Shown here in pieces: positions 1-7,687 of a stretch of DNA of 64,000 bases. The stretch is from CAVSRC01 sp963762605 (GTDB taxonomy: Bacteria > Pseudomonadota > Alphaproteobacteria > Rhizobiales > Kaistiaceae). The stretch spans positions 248,001 to 312,000 of the forward strand of contig CAVXLJ010000011.1 of assembly GCA_963762605.1 (NCBI GenBank), in the 5' to 3' direction. The position numbers and the translations under genes were made by a program. A model generated the notes under the pieces. That model was not told the DNA's origin and did not search any database. It saw only the letters and a program-made list of their open reading frames with translations. Numbering within the stretch: the first letter of the stretch is position 1; every line of letters starts with the position of its first letter.

Positions 1-33
1 CCATCGTACCGGGCGGGACCGTTCGGCGAGAGT

Positions 34-372
34 CTAGCTGTGGCCGTGGCCACGCCAGTGCTTCCACGAAACCACGATGCCGTCCTCGACATCGACATGG
101 TCGCGAAAGCGACCCTTTCCGTCGCCGCCATAGAGCCAGGTTTCCTTGCGCCGGCTGCGCGATGGATGAATCGCGATCTCTTCCGGCGGGCCCCAGGCCT
201 GCTCGAGCTGCCGGTCCGACATGCCTTCGAACAGCTTGCGCTCAATGATCGCCCGGTCGACTTCGTTCGCCCCGTTGACCTTGACCAGCACGCGGCGGCG
301 CTTGGCTTCCAGCATGAAGGGGACGATCAGCAGCAAGCCCAGAAAGGCCAGGAAGGCAAGCAGAACAACCAT
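34..372 (-). CDS. small membrane-anchored protein, unknown function
   Basis: A 112-residue protein with one N-terminal hydrophobic segment (about residues 2-21) followed by a basic KRRR stop-transfer stretch, so the rest is probably cytoplasmic. The soluble part has the pattern MSDRQLEQAWGPPEEI followed by ETWLYGG, which resembles the short WGxP...W.Y core of SmpA/OmlA-like proteins, but the usual lipobox is missing. I do not assign a function. It lies 475 bases downstream of the gvp operon end, on the same strand, and is separated from it by a dispersed repeat, so it is probably not part of that operon. The ribosome binding site is weak and the start is the only good ATG. Confidence 0.6.
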   Translation of the reverse strand: MVVLLAFLAFLGLLLIVPFMLEAKRRRVLVKVNGANEVDRAIIERKLFEGMSDRQLEQAWGPPEEIAIHPSRSRRKETWLYGGDGKGRFRDHVDVEDGIVVSWKHWRGHGHS

Positions 373-506
373 GCGAGGGAGGCTCTCACATCACAGGTAC
401 AGCGGTGGCGCGCATAATGCCCACCGTTCTCTGCAGCAAAAACGGTGCACTCCCAGCGTGTGACATGAACCGCGTGCCGCCGCAAGGGCCTGACCTTTCG
501 GCCGGC

Positions 507-595
507 GGTGGGTGTGCGGGATATATCCGCTGTTGCTGGGTTTCGTTGACCGCGAAATCCGGGATCAGGCGGAAATATGCGGAAATACGGGCAAG
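507..595 (+). repeat. dispersed repeat, copy A (outside the gvpK end)
   Basis: This segment in the otherwise gene-free stretch 373-846 aligns with 14809-14900 on the other side of the gvp cluster, in the same orientation. Both begin GGTGGGTGTGC and share a GGGTTTC...CCGCGAAA core, then a CGGGAT/TAGGCGG run with repeated CGGAAAT/CGGGAAT units. I estimate roughly 70% identity by eye. No other function is visible in 373-846, and ORFs across it look like composition artefacts. Confidence 0.55.
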
Positions 596-846
596 ACACG
601 GCCACACAGACTAGAACAGGCGCCGGCGCAGCAGCGCCATCAACCGAAGTCCCTGATTAGCTTCGGCAAAGTTTGCCCGTGATGGCGCTACCGTTGCGGG
701 CGGAGCGCACGGCATTCTCGCAAATCTTCTCCGGGCCCGCGGCGTTTTCGCCCCCAACGTCGCCGGCCGTCGGTGCGCCTCTTTGTGCGGGCGGCCCGAT
801 CTGCAATCGGCGTGCACATGGCCGCCGCGTCATTCGCGCACCCCGG

Positions 847-1227
847 CTACAGCAAGTTGTCAATCGAGCCCAGGTTCAGCACCAGATCCTCGCCCTCCAG
901 ATCGAAGATCACCTTGAGCTCCTCCATGCGCTTCTCGAGCGCGATCAGGGTCTGTCCCAGACGCTCGATCTCATCGTCGCTGAGCGTACCGTTTTCGACG
1001 CGCCGCACGGCCTGCTTCTCGATGACCTGGCGCAGCAATTCGACGACGGTCAGCACCAGCTTCGCCAGACCGCGTTCGACCTTCTGCGGATCGATGGTGA
1101 TGCGACGCGGCTCCGCCGGGCGATCGTCGTTGAATACCTCCACCAGGCGGTCGAGCCCGGCTTCTTCTTCCGGGGCATAGAGCACCTTGCTGCCATTCGG
1201 CCGTACAAGGTCAGTTGAGATAGCCAT
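847..1227 (-). CDS. gvpK: gas vesicle protein GvpK
   Basis: A 126-residue GvpK family protein, an essential accessory protein in most gas vesicle clusters that is thought to act in assembly. The family core is visible as ITIDPQKVERGLAKLVLTVVELLRQVIEKQAVRR, followed by the conserved SDDEIERLGQTLIALEKRMEEL helix. A longer frame exists, but the ATG at 1227 has a GGAGAGG ribosome binding site six bases upstream, so it is chosen. Its start overlaps the end of the preceding gvpF/L gene by 17 bases, which indicates translational coupling. It is the last gene of the gvp operon. No clear terminator is seen beyond it. Confidence 0.93.
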   Translation of the reverse strand: MAISTDLVRPNGSKVLYAPEEEAGLDRLVEVFNDDRPAEPRRITIDPQKVERGLAKLVLTVVELLRQVIEKQAVRRVENGTLSDDEIERLGQTLIALEKRMEELKVIFDLEGEDLVLNLGSIDNLL

Positions 1228-1951
1228 GATCATCCTCTCCGATCGCTCTCTCGCCAGCCTGGGCACTGACAAAGGAATAAGGCGGCCATGGGCCGGTGCA
1301 CAGCAGCGCCAGCGTGGGATGCGCCTTGGCAAGCCCGCAAACGGCCCGCCGAAATGTCTCGGTCGCATCCCGCGGCATCAGAAACGCCGCCGCGGTCCAG
1401 TCGCGATCGGCGGTCGCGGCGTCGAAACGGCTGGCCGTCGCCAGGCGCTTGAGGATGGCGTGCATCGCGCGCGCCGTCTCCGTTGCGGCCGCACGCCGCC
1501 TCTCGCGATCCTGCACCTCCGCGAACTTCGTCATGAGATAGGCGGTGCCGGATGGTGCGATTGGCTCTTTGGGCGCCGCGCTCGTGGCCTCGGCGCAGAC
1601 GGCAAGCGGCACAAAACGAACGCCGATCTCGACCTGGCCCTGGATGCGCGCGATGTCACCGGTGAACTGCGCGTGGCCGCGGCACAGCATGGCGGTGACG
1701 GCCTGTGCCGACGGCAGAATCGTGCCGTAACGCACTGGCAGAACCGTGCGGCGCTGCATCAGCGCCTCGATCACCGCCTCATAGCGCCACAGAGCATCGG
1801 CGCTGGCCGGCGGCGGTTCGCCGTCGTGGCTGCTGATCACAGCGCCAATATTGTGCCAGACGACGGCGGCGAGCGCCGCATCGTCGAGACCCAATTGCGC
1901 CGGGAGCGGCATCTCCGGCAGATCGGTGATTGCGTATAGATAGAGGGTCAT
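1211..1951 (-). CDS. GvpF/GvpL family gas vesicle protein (paralogue 1)
   Basis: A 246-residue GvpF/L family protein. These accessory proteins bind GvpA and are thought to act as chaperones or minor shell parts. Hallmarks are the N-terminal LYLYAITDLP strand, the TVLPVRYGTILPS motif near residue 90, and the C-terminal TGPWPPYSFV motif. The upstream frame is open, but the ATG at 1951 starts exactly at the conserved N-terminal motif and overlaps the stop of gvpS as ATGA, so it is chosen. It is the fourth and most divergent GvpF/L copy in this operon and lies between gvpS and gvpK. Confidence 0.88.
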   Translation of the reverse strand: MTLYLYAITDLPEMPLPAQLGLDDAALAAVVWHNIGAVISSHDGEPPPASADALWRYEAVIEALMQRRTVLPVRYGTILPSAQAVTAMLCRGHAQFTGDIARIQGQVEIGVRFVPLAVCAEATSAAPKEPIAPSGTAYLMTKFAEVQDRERRRAAATETARAMHAILKRLATASRFDAATADRDWTAAAFLMPRDATETFRRAVCGLAKAHPTLALLCTGPWPPYSFVSAQAGERAIGEDDHGYLN

Positions 1952-2172
1952 GAACCGGGCCTCGCGGTCTCGCGACTTCTGGCAGCCGAATCCTCGTGCA
2001 GCCCTTCCAGCGTATCGACCGAGGCGACCAGCAGCTTCAGCCCGACATAGACCAGATCGACGCCGGCAACCGAAATCGTCGCGTCGCCCCAAACGACGAC
2101 GCCCTTGGTCAGCGCCCGATCGAGCAGCTCCGCCAGAGCAAGGTCGTTCCTATCGCTCGGGCACGACGCCAT
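1948..2172 (-). CDS. gvpS: GvpA-family protein, GvpS type
   Basis: A 74-residue member of the GvpA/GvpJ/GvpM/GvpS family. The core LAELLDRALTKGVVVWGDATISVAGVDLVYVGLKLLVASVD aligns with the GvpA fold, but the GDxxISxAGVDLVYVGL section resembles GvpS or GvpM rather than the shell protein GvpA. Position supports GvpS: actinobacterial clusters have the order J-L-S-K, and here it lies between a GvpL and the GvpF/L-GvpK end. It overlaps the upstream gvpL gene by 23 bases and the downstream gene by four. Its role is probably nucleation or initiation of the shell. GvpM is the alternative name. Confidence 0.85.
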   Translation of the reverse strand: MASCPSDRNDLALAELLDRALTKGVVVWGDATISVAGVDLVYVGLKLLVASVDTLEGLHEDSAARSRETARPGS

Positions 2173-3022
2173 CGACGGTCTCCTCTTCGTCGGACGACAC
2201 GAAATGATAGGCCGGCCACGGCCCGGTCAGTTCAGGCACGAAGCCGTCGGCGGCCAGCTCACTTTTGAGTTGCGCCAACGTCCGCTTGAAGGCGGCGGTC
2301 GCGTCCTTGGCGACGAGATAGGCGGCATTCATCGCCAATGCCGCGCCGCCGTCATCGTCGACCGGCATCCGCACTTGCACCAGCACCGCATCGCGCGCCG
2401 CACCGGCGAGCCGTTCGTGGCAGCGCGCGACGACTTCGGCGCTATATGTGCTCCCTTGGTTTTCGACGGCGCTGTCGTAGCGCTTCTGCAAGAAGAACTG
2501 GGTGCCCGGCTTGGCGCTCACGAGCGTCTCGCGCATGTTGCGGATCGCCGGCACAGCTTCTTCGACGCGCCGGCGCAGTGCCGGCAGCTCGCAATAGAGC
2601 TTCACCCCCCATTCGGCGGCATCGCCGATACGGTCGAAGGCCTGGTCGAAACGGGCGCGCTGGCGGGTGAGAATCCCCGGCACGTCTGTCACATTCGGGC
2701 AGGTCGTGCCGAAGCGGAAGGGTATCAGGGCAAACAGCGTGCAAAGATCTTTCAGCACCTTGTCATGCGCCACGACCCGGGCCCGCAGCCAATCGGTATC
2801 AGCCGATGCCGCGCGCAGCGCATCGCCGCTGAACTGGTCGGCCGGGACCGTGCTGACGAGAGCAGCCAGATCGCCGTGCGGCACCAGCCGGACGGCCGCT
2901 TCCGGGATGATCCCTTCTCGGCCGAGAGACGTGGACTTGGCGCCGGGCGCGAGGCGGACGACGCCGTAGAGATAGACCACGCTGTCTTCGGCCGGGGCCT
3001 TGCGGGCAGGCGCGGCGGTCAC
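2150..3022 (-). CDS. gvpL: GvpF/GvpL family gas vesicle protein (paralogue 2)
   Basis: A 290-residue GvpF/L protein with the full set of family motifs: N-terminal VVYLYGVVRL, central LIPFRFGTTCPN, the WGVKLYC strand, and C-terminal LTGPWPAYHFVS. It begins four bases inside the J-domain GvpL gene (ATGA overlap), so the two are probably translated in tandem. The C-terminal tail is acidic (SSDEEETVDG). Compared with paralogue 3 it has the same length for the GvpL part but no J domain. Family knowledge: GvpF and GvpL contact the major shell protein and each other. Its specific role among four paralogues cannot be seen here. Confidence 0.9.
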   Translation of the reverse strand: MTAAPARKAPAEDSVVYLYGVVRLAPGAKSTSLGREGIIPEAAVRLVPHGDLAALVSTVPADQFSGDALRAASADTDWLRARVVAHDKVLKDLCTLFALIPFRFGTTCPNVTDVPGILTRQRARFDQAFDRIGDAAEWGVKLYCELPALRRRVEEAVPAIRNMRETLVSAKPGTQFFLQKRYDSAVENQGSTYSAEVVARCHERLAGAARDAVLVQVRMPVDDDGGAALAMNAAYLVAKDATAAFKRTLAQLKSELAADGFVPELTGPWPAYHFVSSDEEETVDGVVPER

Positions 3023-4101
3023 GGCCGCCCCTCCGCCGACGAAGCCGCCAGCTCCTGGCGACGCACCGCGACACGGATCGCATCTTCGACCGCGCTGCGG
3101 TCAAAGCGATATCCGCCGTCGGCCTGGCGCCCGCCATTTGCCGCAGGCAATGCCTCGGCATAGGCCATCAAGGTCTTGTATGCGTCGATGAGCTTTGCTG
3201 CTTGCCGCTTGTCGACCGGCGTCGCGGCCGAAACATCGGGATGGCTCTGGCGGATCAACCGGCGATAGGCCGCTTTGATGTCGATGAGCTTGGCTGTGTC
3301 ACCGAGGCGGAGCGCCCGGCGGGCGTGATCGACGACTTCGTAGGATTGCAGCGTTACCTCGACCGTGGCGAAGCTGCTGGGCGGCAGTGGGCCGACGGAG
3401 CGGAAATTGAGGCGGCCGCCGAATTCCTCGTCGAGCTCGGCCAGCTGACGGTCAAACGCCGCGCTGGCCCGCTCCGGCAGCAGCAGCGCCACGTTGGCCA
3501 CCATGCGGTCATCCATCAATGCGTTCTCGACCATATCGGCGGCAATCGGCCGGAGGGCCGCCATGATGCGCTTTCGACAGGCCTCGCGCCTGTGGTCGAT
3601 CAACTCCTTGACGCACTTCCCCAATGCGATTCTTGCGTTGCTGCTCGCCTCGGCCGGCTGTGCGGCGACCTCGGCCTTGAGCCGGATGACGGCGTCTTCC
3701 TGGGCAACCTCGCTGAAGACGTCCTCCAGGCTCCATGACACGACCAGCTCGACCTGAACATGCTCGGACAGTTCGGCGAGCCGAGGTGCCAGCACCGGTT
3801 CTCCGCGCACCAACAGGCGGGCCACGGTCGCCTCGTCCGGCACGATCGTCCCGAACTTGACCGGCAGCGTCGGTCCGCTGTGCATGACAGCCTCGACGAC
3901 GCGCTGATGGGCGAGGAGATAGCGAACCGCGTCTTCGCGCGGCAGGTCATGGAAATCGAGAGGCGGCGCCGCGCCGACGACCGCAGCAATCCCATGCCCG
4001 CGGATCGTACTGACCTGCGGTTCTGTGGGCGACAGGCCGGTGACCTCGAACGGTCTGGCATCCACTGCCGGGACAATGGCGTAGACATAGATTCCGGTCA
4101 T
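3019..4101 (-). CDS. GvpF/GvpL protein fused to a C-terminal J domain
   Basis: A 360-residue protein with two parts. Residues 1-250 are a complete GvpF/L unit: IYVYAIVPA at the start, TLPVKFGTIVPD near residue 80, and SVGPLPPSSFATVEV near 240. Residues about 258-316 form a DnaJ-type J domain: DHARRALRLGDTAKLID, the helix KAAYRRLIRQSHPDVSAA with the diagnostic HPD at residues 287-289, then QAAKLIDAYKTLMAYAEA. J domains stimulate Hsp70 ATPases, so this GvpL may recruit a chaperone to the growing vesicle; that is inference. It starts within the stop of the CDC48-like gene (ATGA overlap). GvpF/L proteins usually end after the first part, so the fusion is the unusual feature. Confidence 0.88.
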   Translation of the reverse strand: MTGIYVYAIVPAVDARPFEVTGLSPTEPQVSTIRGHGIAAVVGAAPPLDFHDLPREDAVRYLLAHQRVVEAVMHSGPTLPVKFGTIVPDEATVARLLVRGEPVLAPRLAELSEHVQVELVVSWSLEDVFSEVAQEDAVIRLKAEVAAQPAEASSNARIALGKCVKELIDHRREACRKRIMAALRPIAADMVENALMDDRMVANVALLLPERASAAFDRQLAELDEEFGGRLNFRSVGPLPPSSFATVEVTLQSYEVVDHARRALRLGDTAKLIDIKAAYRRLIRQSHPDVSAATPVDKRQAAKLIDAYKTLMAYAEALPAANGGRQADGGYRFDRSAVEDAIRVAVRRQELAASSAEGRP

Positions 4102-6278
4102 GACTGGGTTCCATTCGACTCATGGGCGGCAAGCGCCTTTTCGAAGTGCCGCTTGGTGACCGTGAGCTTCTGCAATTGCACCCTGGTTCGCTCGGCCGGA
4201 GTGCCCGCTGACACGGGCGGCGCTTTCTTCCCGGCCGGCTCGACGATCTCGCGGATCGCGAAGAGCGCCGCCTGGCGGCAAAGACCTTCGAGATCAGCGC
4301 CGACCAGGCCTTCGGTGTTGTTCACCAGCGTCTCGATCTTCACATCCTTGGCGAGCGGCATGTGCCTCATCTGGACGCCAAGGATCGCGCTCCGTGCCGC
4401 CGCGTCCGGCGTTGGCAGCTCGACCAGAAACTCCAGCCGACCGGGGCGCAAAAGCGCCGGGTCGAGGAGATCGAGCCGGTTGGTTGCGGCGAGAACGACC
4501 ACGCCCTTGAGGTCCTCGATGCCGTCGAGTTCGGTGAGCAGCTGCGCCACCACCCGTTCGGTGACCTGACTGCCGCCGTTACCGCCGCGACGCGGCGCCA
4601 GCGCGTCGATCTCATCGAAGAAAATGATGCAGGGCGCGGCCTGGCGCGCCTTGCGAAACACCTCGCGCACGCCGCGCTCGGACTCGCCGATCCACATGCT
4701 GAGGAGCTGGGGACCCTTGACGGCGATGAAGTTCGCCTCGGTCTCGCCGGCGAGCGCCTTGGCAAGCAGCGTCTTGCCGGTACCGGGCGCGCCGTAAAGG
4801 ACGACGCCCTTGGGGGCGCGAACGCCGGCCTGCCGGAAGAGCGCATCGTATTTGAGCTGCCAGAGGACGACCTCGGTCAAGAGCTTCTTGACCTCGTCGG
4901 CGCCGCCGACGTCGTCCCAGCGCAGGTCCGAGATCTCGGTGGCGACTTCGCGCAGCGCAGACGGCTCGACCTCGGCCAAGGCACTTTCGAAATCGGCCGC
5001 TTCGATCTTCAGCGCCGCCAGCTTGTCGTAGGGGATCTCGGTCTTGCTGAAGTCGATATCGGGCATGAGGCGCCGCAGCGCGCTCATCGCAGCCTCGCGG
5101 CACAGCGCCGCCAGATCGGCGCCGACGAATCCGTGTGTGATGCCGGCGAGCCGATCGAGGTCGACGGCATCGGCAAGCGGCATGCCACGGCTATGGATTT
5201 CCAGGGCCTCCCGGCGCCCCTCCTTGTCCGGGATGCCGATCTCGATTTCGCGGTCGAAACGTCCGGGACGGCGCAGCGCCGGATCGAGAGCGTTGGGAAT
5301 GTTCGTGGCGGCGATGATCACCACCTGCCCGCGCGACTCCAGACCATCCATCAAGGCGAGGAGCTGGCCCACGACGCGGCGTTCGACCTGGCGATCGCCG
5401 CTCATCTCCTCGCGCTTGGGCGCGATGGCGTCGATCTCGTCGATGAAGATGATGGCCGGCGCGTTGCGCTCCGCCTCGTCGAACATCTTGCGCAACTGTG
5501 CCTCGCTTGCACCGTAGAACTTGTCGATGATTTCGGGGCCGTTGACGTGGATGAAATGCACGTTGGCTTCGTGGGCGATGGCGCGCGCGATCAGCGTCTT
5601 GCCGGTGCCGGGCGGCCCGTAAAGCAGAACGCCCTTGGGCGCATCGATGCCGAGATGGGCGAAGACTTCGGGGTATTTGAGCGGTAGTTCGATGATCTCA
5701 CGGACGCGGGCCACCTCCCTGTGCAGACCGCCGATGTCCTCATAGGTGATGGCATCGCGGCGCGCGGCGGTGCCTTCGCAGGTGATCGTGGTGGTCGGCC
5801 CGACGATGACGGCCCCCGGTGGTGCCACCTTGCCAACGACGAAGTTGCGCATCTGCGTGCCGATGGGATTGACGCGCACCCGGTCGCCGGCAACCATCGG
5901 GATGCCGTCGAGCAGCCGGGTCAGGTAGCGGCCTTCGAGCCCAGCCGCGGCGCGCCCGGGTGCATCGGTCGGCGCCAGCGTGATCGCCCGCGCCGGCTTC
6001 GCCTCGGCGCGGCGGACAGTCACCTGCTCGCCGAGACTGGTACCGGCATTGGCCCGCGCGATGCCGTCGATCTGAATCGCGCGCTTGCCGCGCAGCTCGG
6101 CGTGCGTCGGCATGACGCGCGCCACCGTCGTCTGCTTCGCCACGACCTCGATCACGTCGCCAATGTCGACGCCGAGTTCGGTCATATCCTTCGGGTCCAA
6201 CCGGGCGAGACCGCGGCCGACATCCTTGGGAAGCGCTTCCGCAACGCGATAGGTCGAATCGACCGGTCGGCTATCCAT
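4098..6278 (-). CDS. CDC48/VAT-type double AAA+ ATPase in the gvp operon
   Basis: A 726-residue protein with the CDC48/p97/VAT layout: an N-terminal substrate or adaptor domain (about 1-185, with the double-psi barrel RVAEALPKDVGRGLARL) and two AAA+ rings, D1 (190-430) and D2 (460-690). D1 has Walker A GPPGTGKT and Walker B IIFIDEIDA. D2 has GAPGTGKT and IIFFDEIDA. Arginine-finger motifs RRPGRF and LRPGRL are intact. Pore loops are aromatic in both rings (KFYGASE and MWIGESE), as in archaeal VAT. Such enzymes unfold proteins by threading them. The ATG at 6278 follows GAGAGGTGA; an upstream TTG is rejected. It overlaps the J-domain GvpL gene by four bases, so a role in vesicle assembly, remodelling or turnover is inferred. 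Confidence 0.92.
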   Translation of the reverse strand: MDSRPVDSTYRVAEALPKDVGRGLARLDPKDMTELGVDIGDVIEVVAKQTTVARVMPTHAELRGKRAIQIDGIARANAGTSLGEQVTVRRAEAKPARAITLAPTDAPGRAAAGLEGRYLTRLLDGIPMVAGDRVRVNPIGTQMRNFVVGKVAPPGAVIVGPTTTITCEGTAARRDAITYEDIGGLHREVARVREIIELPLKYPEVFAHLGIDAPKGVLLYGPPGTGKTLIARAIAHEANVHFIHVNGPEIIDKFYGASEAQLRKMFDEAERNAPAIIFIDEIDAIAPKREEMSGDRQVERRVVGQLLALMDGLESRGQVVIIAATNIPNALDPALRRPGRFDREIEIGIPDKEGRREALEIHSRGMPLADAVDLDRLAGITHGFVGADLAALCREAAMSALRRLMPDIDFSKTEIPYDKLAALKIEAADFESALAEVEPSALREVATEISDLRWDDVGGADEVKKLLTEVVLWQLKYDALFRQAGVRAPKGVVLYGAPGTGKTLLAKALAGETEANFIAVKGPQLLSMWIGESERGVREVFRKARQAAPCIIFFDEIDALAPRRGGNGGSQVTERVVAQLLTELDGIEDLKGVVVLAATNRLDLLDPALLRPGRLEFLVELPTPDAAARSAILGVQMRHMPLAKDVKIETLVNNTEGLVGADLEGLCRQAALFAIREIVEPAGKKAPPVSAGTPAERTRVQLQKLTVTKRHFEKALAAHESNGTQS

Positions 6279-6358
6279 GCTCACCTCTCTCAAAGCTCGC
6301 CACCCGATACACCGGATGTGAGCCCGTCACGGTTACCCGTCGCCTGCCCCCGGTCCCC

Positions 6359-6697
6359 CTACGCCGCAGCCGCGACGCGGCGAACCCGCTTGGGCTTTGC
6401 GCTTGCCCGCGGCTGCTTGGGCAGAAGCGCCGTCTCCAGATTCTCCAGCCGCTGCTTCAGCGCCCGGTTCTCACGCTCGAGGTCCTCGGCGTGCACCGAG
6501 AGCTTGGGGTCGGTTTCCCACCAGTTGATGCCGAGCTCCTTTGCCTTGTCGACGGAAGCGATCAATAGGCGGACCTTGATGTTGAGCAGATCGATCTCAA
6601 CCAGCGAGACAGTGATATCGCCGGCGATCACGATGCCCTTGTCGAGGACGCGTTCGAGGATGTCGGCGAGGTTGGTGGTCTGAAGTGAATGTTCCAT
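6359..6697 (-). CDS. gvpJ: gas vesicle protein GvpJ
   Basis: A 112-residue GvpA paralogue of the GvpJ type. The core NLADILERVLDKGIVIAGDITVSLVEIDLLNIKVRLLIASVDKAKELGINWW carries the GvpJ signatures GDITVS and RLLIASVDKA. It is followed by a predicted coiled coil (LERENRALKQRLENLETALL) and a basic, Ala-rich tail. Family knowledge places GvpJ as a minor component needed early in vesicle formation, possibly at the cone tips. It is followed by 80 non-coding bases before the CDC48-like gene, the second-longest gap inside the operon after the gvpA-gvpC spacer, so a separate regulatory step is possible but not shown. Confidence 0.92.
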   Translation of the reverse strand: MEHSLQTTNLADILERVLDKGIVIAGDITVSLVEIDLLNIKVRLLIASVDKAKELGINWWETDPKLSVHAEDLERENRALKQRLENLETALLPKQPRASAKPKRVRRVAAAA

Positions 6698-6743
6698 GTC
6701 GTGATTGGCCTGACTTCGGTTTTGGGTGGCCGGTTGCCTTTGG

Positions 6744-7025
6744 TCAGGGCGCGGTCAATCCACCAGCCTTGACGATCAGCTTTGCCGTCTGTTGGCGCAG
6801 CGTCGAGAAGCCGCGACAGAGACCGCAATTTGGGTTCGCCGCGTCATAACTCGCGCAGGCCAGCAACACGCCTGCCTCATCGATCAACTCGCGCGCATGC
6901 GGGACCTTCTCGGACGCGGTCGCTGCCGCGTTGACGATCTCGGTCAGTGCCTCGATCCTGATCTCGTGGGCGTCGAACAGGCCGATCGGGCACTGGATTT
7001 CGGCCTTGGGGCTCCGGTTGTTCAT
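6744..7025 (-). CDS. cysteine-containing protein of unknown function in gvp operon
   Basis: A 93-residue protein I do not recognise. It starts inside the gvpO stop (ATGA overlap), so it is a real operon member. It has four cysteines, one near the N terminus (IQCPIG) and three clustered near residues 57-69 as CASYDAANPNCGLC, the last two forming a CxxC pair. This may bind a metal or form a disulphide. The middle is helical and Glu/Ala-rich. No signal peptide or membrane segment is present. Its position between gvpO and gvpJ suggests a cluster-specific accessory role, but the sequence gives no mechanism. Confidence 0.7.
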   Translation of the reverse strand: MNNRSPKAEIQCPIGLFDAHEIRIEALTEIVNAAATASEKVPHARELIDEAGVLLACASYDAANPNCGLCRGFSTLRQQTAKLIVKAGGLTAP

Positions 7026-7426
7026 GACTCGTCAAGCATTTGGTCACGCATGTAACGTCGCGTGCGGCGGTAGCTCAGCAGCACGCCGGTCGGCCCGAAG
7101 ATCGCCTCATAGGCGGCGATCGCATCGGTCGCTGCCGGGATGCGTCTCAGTTCGACCAGATCGACAGTGACGTGCCATCCATCGGGTTTCTGCTCGACGG
7201 CAGAAACGCGGTCGGCGTCGAGGCCGGTTATATTTTCCAGTTCGGACTTGGCATGGCGGGCGACCGCCGCTGCGCCGACCAATTCGCCTTTGCGGCGCCC
7301 GATCGGCGGGCTTTGCTCGCCGCCGTCGTCGGCAAGAAGCGCGGCTACCGGCTTGGGAACGATCGACCCGTTCTCGACCAAGTGCCGCTCATGCGATTCA
7401 GGCTGCCGTGTGAGGCGCCGTGCCAT
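7022..7426 (-). CDS. gvpO: gas vesicle protein GvpO
   Basis: A 134-residue GvpO family protein. The conserved C-terminal half is clear: AKSELENITGLDADRVSAVEQ, DGWHVTVDLVELRRIPAATD, AYEAIFGPTGVLLSYRRTRRY. The N-terminal 55 residues are variable and probably disordered, as is common in the family. GvpO is an accessory protein required for vesicles in haloarchaea and present in actinobacterial clusters. The gene begins three bases after gvpG ends and overlaps the next gene by four, so it is co-translated with its neighbours. Confidence 0.93.
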   Translation of the reverse strand: MARRLTRQPESHERHLVENGSIVPKPVAALLADDGGEQSPPIGRRKGELVGAAAVARHAKSELENITGLDADRVSAVEQKPDGWHVTVDLVELRRIPAATDAIAAYEAIFGPTGVLLSYRRTRRYMRDQMLDES

Positions 7427-7429
7427 AGC

Positions 7430-7678
7430 CTAACTCCCTTCCCTCATTCTCCGCGCCTGGTTCAAGCGCTCCAGCATTTCGGACTCGCTGCTCTCGAATT
7501 CCTCGATGGTGATCTCACCGAGGTCGTATCGCTGTTCGAGTTTCAGGAGATCCCTGCGGATGAAGTCTTCGTCGTAAAGCTCGCGCTCGGCGTGCTCTGC
7601 GAGCGTCCGGACGAGCCACAACACCCCCTTGATCGGCCCAACCAGGGGCGCCGTCGCAACTGTGCCAAGCAGGCTCAT
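7430..7678 (-). CDS. gvpG: gas vesicle protein GvpG
   Basis: An 82-residue GvpG. The family pattern is present throughout: the N-terminal hydrophobic stretch LLGTVATAPLVGPIKGVLWL, then EHAERELYDEDFIRRDLLKLEQRYDLGEITIEEFE and a charged helical end. GvpG is a small accessory protein that occurs with GvpF/GvpL. The order F-G matches most bacterial clusters. It lies nine bases after gvpF and three bases before gvpO. Confidence 0.93.
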   Translation of the reverse strand: MSLLGTVATAPLVGPIKGVLWLVRTLAEHAERELYDEDFIRRDLLKLEQRYDLGEITIEEFESSESEMLERLNQARRMREGS

Positions 7679-7687
7679 CTTCTCGCC

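Noticed and set aside
4362..5687. 441-codon plus-strand frame
   Set aside because: Antisense to the CDC48-like gene; Leu/Glu/Asp-rich artefact mirroring the AAA+ codons.
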